Source of the DNA: RUG11462 sp045539315
GTDB lineage: Bacteria; Bacillota; Clostridia; Oscillospirales; Acutalibacteraceae
Length of the DNA stretch: 15,565 nt
Assembly: GCA_045539315.1 (NCBI GenBank)
Contig: JAZQFC010000022.1
Location: 1 to 15,565 of the forward strand
Direction: 5' to 3'
Positions 12,796 to 15,565 of the stretch are shown here, piece by piece (position 1 is the first letter of the stretch; each line of letters starts with the position of its first letter). Below the pieces are notes generated by a model. The model saw only the letters and a list, made by a program, of their open reading frames with translations. It made no database searches and had not been told where the DNA came from. Made by a program: the position numbers and the translations under genes.

Positions 12796-12819
12796 CTAAT
12801 TAAGTGAGGTATAGACAAT

Positions 12820-13182
12820 ATGAATAGTGAATATATAATTACCAACGAAGAATTAGCAATAAAAGGTTTAGATTTAAACGATTACGCTATTGAAGGAGAT
12901 AAGATACCTGCTATTATCAATATTTGCTTTGATGAAATGATTACCGAGATTTTATATCTAAATGATAATTTCTCTTATGAAGAAGATATTGAAAATGCAC
13001 TTGATGAAAATAGCAAGTTAGTTGCACCATTTAAAAAATTACAATATAGAGTTATCTACAATATGATTTTCAATGGTGATGATGATCCAATAGATAAAAA
13101 AGCCGAAAACATTATTGTCTTTGATTTGCGTTGGGGCAAAATTAATGGTTTCCAAAAAGGTATTTTTGGCAATAAGAGGTAA
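12820..13182 (+). CDS. probable head-tail connector (gp6/gp15-like adaptor)
   Basis: 120-aa acidic, helical protein in the position of the first neck protein, which binds under the portal. Residues ~25-70 form two helices with NICFDEMITEILYLNDNFS, as in adaptor proteins of the HK97 gp6/SPP1 gp15 type, and the C-terminal KKLQYRVIYNMIFNG and FDLRWGKINGFQKG are consistent with that family, though similarity is judged by general pattern only. GAGG precedes the start. The next gene follows after 5 bp. Confidence 0.65.
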   Translation: MNSEYIITNEELAIKGLDLNDYAIEGDKIPAIINICFDEMITEILYLNDNFSYEEDIENALDENSKLVAPFKKLQYRVIYNMIFNGDDDPIDKKAENIIVFDLRWGKINGFQKGIFGNKR

Positions 13183-13187
13183 TCAAT

Positions 13188-13529
13188 ATGTTAGGAACTA
13201 AAAATCCATTATTTGTTGATAGAAAGATTTATTCTCATCATGGAAAATGGCATAATCCAAATAATGACCATTTAGAAAAAATCTATTATTTTGTTTCAAC
13301 CCCACTTACACTTACTACTTCTTGGGAAGATGGTAGAGAAAAAGTTAAGTCTATTATTGGCATTACTGTATTTGGTGAACACGCATTTTGTAAACACGAT
13401 ATTGTGTATTTAGAAGATGGCACTAAATTAGAAGTCAATGATATTACCAACAATTACTTTGAATCTAATATTTTAGTTAGAGATTTACTTAAACCGAGAG
13501 TGGCAAACCAAGAAGTTACATTAGAATAA
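13188..13529 (+). CDS. probable head closure protein (SPP1 gp16-like)
   Basis: 113-aa, beta-rich protein after the adaptor. The segment CKHDIVYLEDGTKLEVNDIT (about residues 68-87) is characteristic of small beta-barrel head closure proteins, which plug or seat the portal after packaging and often have a DxVxLxDGxxYxVxxI pattern. The length of 113 fits. A single bp separates it from the following gene, so the neck genes are co-translated. Function rests on that motif plus order. Confidence 0.7.
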   Translation: MLGTKNPLFVDRKIYSHHGKWHNPNNDHLEKIYYFVSTPLTLTTSWEDGREKVKSIIGITVFGEHAFCKHDIVYLEDGTKLEVNDITNNYFESNILVRDLLKPRVANQEVTLE

Positions 13530-13530
13530 T

Positions 13531-14217
13531 ATGGAAGAATTTGATATTAAGTTATTTGGAGAAGTGTTAAGAGATGGTATAGTGGTTTCAATTCCTGTTG
13601 AGCCACAATTTGTTGCACAACAAAAGCACGGGAATTTAAAAGAAAATCCAAGAAACCCATTACAATTAAGTGAACAAGTGAGAAACGAGTTCAACAAACC
13701 ATTAGAAATGCAAAACCATGTAACTTACTATTTTGATTTAGGTAGTGAAAAACTAGAAGTCATATATCCTTACTACCATATTTTAGAAGATAGCGAAGTG
13801 ATCCATAAAAGAGGTAAAGGCACTAAAACTAGTAAAGGCAGCCAAGCTAATATTAGTGATAGAGCAAAAAGAGATTATGGTAGAGCAGAAAGAAAGATTA
13901 TTTTTAAAGAAGGCAAAGGCAAAGTATCTTATTACCAAGAATATCGTAAAAATGTTCGTGGTAAGAGAAGTGCATTGAAGAAAGAAACCTTTAAAATTGT
14001 TAATGATGATGGTGTCATTGAATATGTAGAAAAAGTAGTAGGCACAAAAACTAGCACTACTTACATTAATAAACATTATCATTACATTGAAAATAATTTA
14101 GAAAGTTGGTTAATTCCATCATTAATGAATTCTTTTGGTCTTAAAAGACAAAGAAATAAACAAACCGATTTATTAGATTGTCAATATGACTTTTTGATAG
14201 AGCAATTTAATATTTAA
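13531..14217 (+). CDS. probable neck or tail-completion protein with an internal basic insert
   Basis: 228-aa protein in the place where HK97 gp10/SPP1 gp17-type neck or tail-joining proteins occur. The N-terminus (GEVLRDGIVVSIPVEPQFVA) and the SEQVRNEFNK helix, with ENPRNPLQLSEQ before it, could form such a small domain, but those proteins are usually about half this length. The extra part (about residues 90-165) is strongly basic and low in hydrophobics (HKRGKGTKTSKGSQANISDR and following), possibly a loop that contacts DNA. It has no ribosome binding site of its own that is strong, only overlap with the preceding gene's end. The assignment is by position. Confidence 0.5.
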   Translation: MEEFDIKLFGEVLRDGIVVSIPVEPQFVAQQKHGNLKENPRNPLQLSEQVRNEFNKPLEMQNHVTYYFDLGSEKLEVIYPYYHILEDSEVIHKRGKGTKTSKGSQANISDRAKRDYGRAERKIIFKEGKGKVSYYQEYRKNVRGKRSALKKETFKIVNDDGVIEYVEKVVGTKTSTTYINKHYHYIENNLESWLIPSLMNSFGLKRQRNKQTDLLDCQYDFLIEQFNI

Positions 14218-14228
14218 GGAGATAGATT

Positions 14229-15521
14229 ATGATACCAAAAACATTTGCATTAGACTTTGTAAGAGCGATTATTGACTACAAGTTAAGTTTTAACGATGAT
14301 GAAGAATATTATAGCAACGATGACTATAATGGCATCGCTAACTTTTCTTTTTATGAACATTTAGCAAGTGATGAAGAAGTTAATAGATATAAAAAGACAT
14401 TTGAAGAATTGACTAGACAACAAAATCGCACTCATCTAGCGGGCTTTGGTATTTTTAGTTTTGAAAATAGCCCCACTATTACAAATTTATATGATGCTTT
14501 TATTAGTCCATTTGAATTTGCTTATAGAGTTCGTTGCAAATTAGCAAATAGAGATAAAATGCTTGGGACTTTATATCATTTAATAGATGAATTAAAGGGT
14601 AGAAAAGTAGATGTGGCACAATTTGATACCGGTGTTTTATTTCCTGTTGGCACAATTACCAATGAATTAAAGGTTGGAGATTTTGTCGGCGAGATTACCG
14701 AAAATGTTTCTATTGATGATTTAATTACTAATTTTTCTAATATTGGTATTGAAATTCCTACTTTTGATGAAGGAGATTATTTATATGCCGAAAATAATGG
14801 CAAATTAGTTAGATACGAATATTTAAGTTCTTTATGGGTTGAAAACGAAACCTATTTTATTAATAATTTAGAAAATAAAAGTTTTACTAAATATAAAGTA
14901 TCGTTGGCATTAAACGATATTGCTATTAGTCAACCATTTACATTAAATGGCGAAGAAATGGTTACTTTCTTATTGGGTGGTAGTGCCACTTTGGTAAATA
15001 GTGGTGTGCGTTTAGGAAATGATTTAGTAAGAGTTTTCTTAAAAAAATATAAAATCATTACTAGCGATAATGCAAATAACGATATTTATTTTGACACATT
15101 AGCAACCAACGAAAACAAGACAAACGATTATTATGAAGTTGAGCCATTGGAATTACCTAGCAACGCAAATGCTAACACTTTCCAAAGTCAATTAAGGTCA
15201 AACTTTTTCTTGCCAAATTCACATACCGATAGTGTAGGTCATTTATTACAATATTCTTTTGCTTGTGATATGGAAAACGATTTGCTTAAATCATTTTTCA
15301 ACTATGCTAGATACCATGAATGTAATCTAGGAGAAAATAACACCATTGTTTGTGATAGCATTACACCAAATATCATCTACGAAATTGTAGAGCTTTGGAG
15401 TGCTTGGGGAAATGTTGATAAACATACAAGTTATGGAAAATTAATTGAAGATATTGATATTGAAAACACTGAAGCCGATATTACTACCATTTCTTTGTCT
15501 TTCCAACTTCAAAGTTTATAG
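14229..15521 (+). CDS. probable tail protein (430 aa), family not recognised
   Basis: 430-aa acidic protein rich in Asn, Asp, Ile and aromatics, preceded by AAGGAGA. It follows the neck genes where a tail terminator and tail tube protein would normally come as separate small genes. Here one long frame may combine such roles. The N-terminal part (1-120) is helical with repeated polar stretches, the middle (about 120-260) looks beta-rich (PVGTITNELKVGDFVGEITE), and the C-terminal ~100 residues end in TEADITTISLSFQLQSL. No signal peptide, no membrane segment. Alternatives are a minor head or neck protein. It has no hallmark motif, so the role comes from context alone. Confidence 0.5.
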   Translation: MIPKTFALDFVRAIIDYKLSFNDDEEYYSNDDYNGIANFSFYEHLASDEEVNRYKKTFEELTRQQNRTHLAGFGIFSFENSPTITNLYDAFISPFEFAYRVRCKLANRDKMLGTLYHLIDELKGRKVDVAQFDTGVLFPVGTITNELKVGDFVGEITENVSIDDLITNFSNIGIEIPTFDEGDYLYAENNGKLVRYEYLSSLWVENETYFINNLENKSFTKYKVSLALNDIAISQPFTLNGEEMVTFLLGGSATLVNSGVRLGNDLVRVFLKKYKIITSDNANNDIYFDTLATNENKTNDYYEVEPLELPSNANANTFQSQLRSNFFLPNSHTDSVGHLLQYSFACDMENDLLKSFFNYARYHECNLGENNTIVCDSITPNIIYEIVELWSAWGNVDKHTSYGKLIEDIDIENTEADITTISLSFQLQSL

Positions 15522-15533
15522 AAAGGAAGAATT

Positions 15534-15565
15534 ATGGCAACTATATATCGTTTTATCGTAGAGCA
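15534..15565 (+). CDS. start of the next structural gene (cut by the window)
   Basis: ATG 12 bp after the preceding stop, with AGAAAGGAAG upstream. Only the first ten codons are present (MATIYRFIVE); the position suggests a tail gene, such as the tube protein. Confidence 0.6.
   Translation, partial: MATIYRFIVE

Noticed and set aside
12100..12820. HNH gene and structured RNA as a group I intron
   Set aside because: No P3/P7-type core or interrupted exon was found; both flanking genes are complete and the promoter lies directly upstream of the RNA.
1..15565. tRNA genes or CRISPR arrays
   Set aside because: No cloverleaf with an acceptor end and no regularly spaced repeats beyond the two-copy GATA-type repeat were seen.

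Overview
The window is part of a tailed double-stranded DNA phage (or prophage) of a low-GC, Gram-positive-type host. The evidence is the classic head-gene order (small terminase, large terminase, portal, scaffold, major capsid, head-tail connectors, first tail genes), strong AGGAGG-type ribosome binding sites, sigma-A-like promoters (TTGACA/TATAAT) and roughly 30% GC in the structural genes. The portal and neck genes look SPP1/HK97-like, so a siphovirus is the best guess. Stops are TAA, TAG and two TGA, and every Trp checked is TGG, so the standard bacterial code applies. No integrase, lysis or replication gene is visible, so lifestyle cannot be decided.

Layout. (1) 47-2200, + strand: five tightly packed genes of unknown function, clearly GC-richer than the rest, the last with an N-terminal ribbon-helix-helix domain; a strong terminator follows at 2259. 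(2) 2278-2792: AT-rich and gene-free, holding a minus-strand promoter and terminator that could make a short RNA. (3) 2793-4536, - strand: eight very small, overlapping genes (three membrane peptides, a lipoprotein, a ribbon-helix-helix protein and three soluble unknowns). (4) 4537-5070: gene-free control region with GATA-rich direct repeats, inverted repeats, a near-consensus promoter and a terminator just ahead of the terminase genes. (5) 5071-11497, + strand: terS, terL (interrupted by a 353-residue intein carrying a LAGLIDADG endonuclease), portal, a structured gap, scaffold and major capsid. (6) 11515-12820: two self-contained cassettes, each with its own promoter signals, inserted between capsid and connector genes. 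One encodes a 165-aa charged protein; the other an HNH homing endonuclease preceded by a long pseudoknot-forming leader. (7) 12820-15565: head-tail connector, head closure, a further neck protein, a 430-aa probable tail protein and the start of one more gene.

The genes of regions 5 and 7 build a capsid: TerS/TerL cut and pump DNA through the portal, scaffold and capsid protein form the prohead, and the connectors close it and receive the tail. The most notable signals are (a) an intein splitting the TerL P-loop between Lys and Ser that has no nucleophile at position 1 and carries all three residues of the class 3 (W-C-T) signature; (b) a 27-bp hairpin whose loop pairs over 10 bp with sequence at a predicted transcript 5' end, just ahead of the HNH gene; (c) two short promoter-to-terminator RNA candidates bordering the leftward operon, both with AGGTGT/ACACCT inverted repeats at the promoter; and (d) a multi-stem structure with a duplicated pairing partner between portal and scaffold. 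All structural-RNA claims are from hand base pairing and have not been tested.
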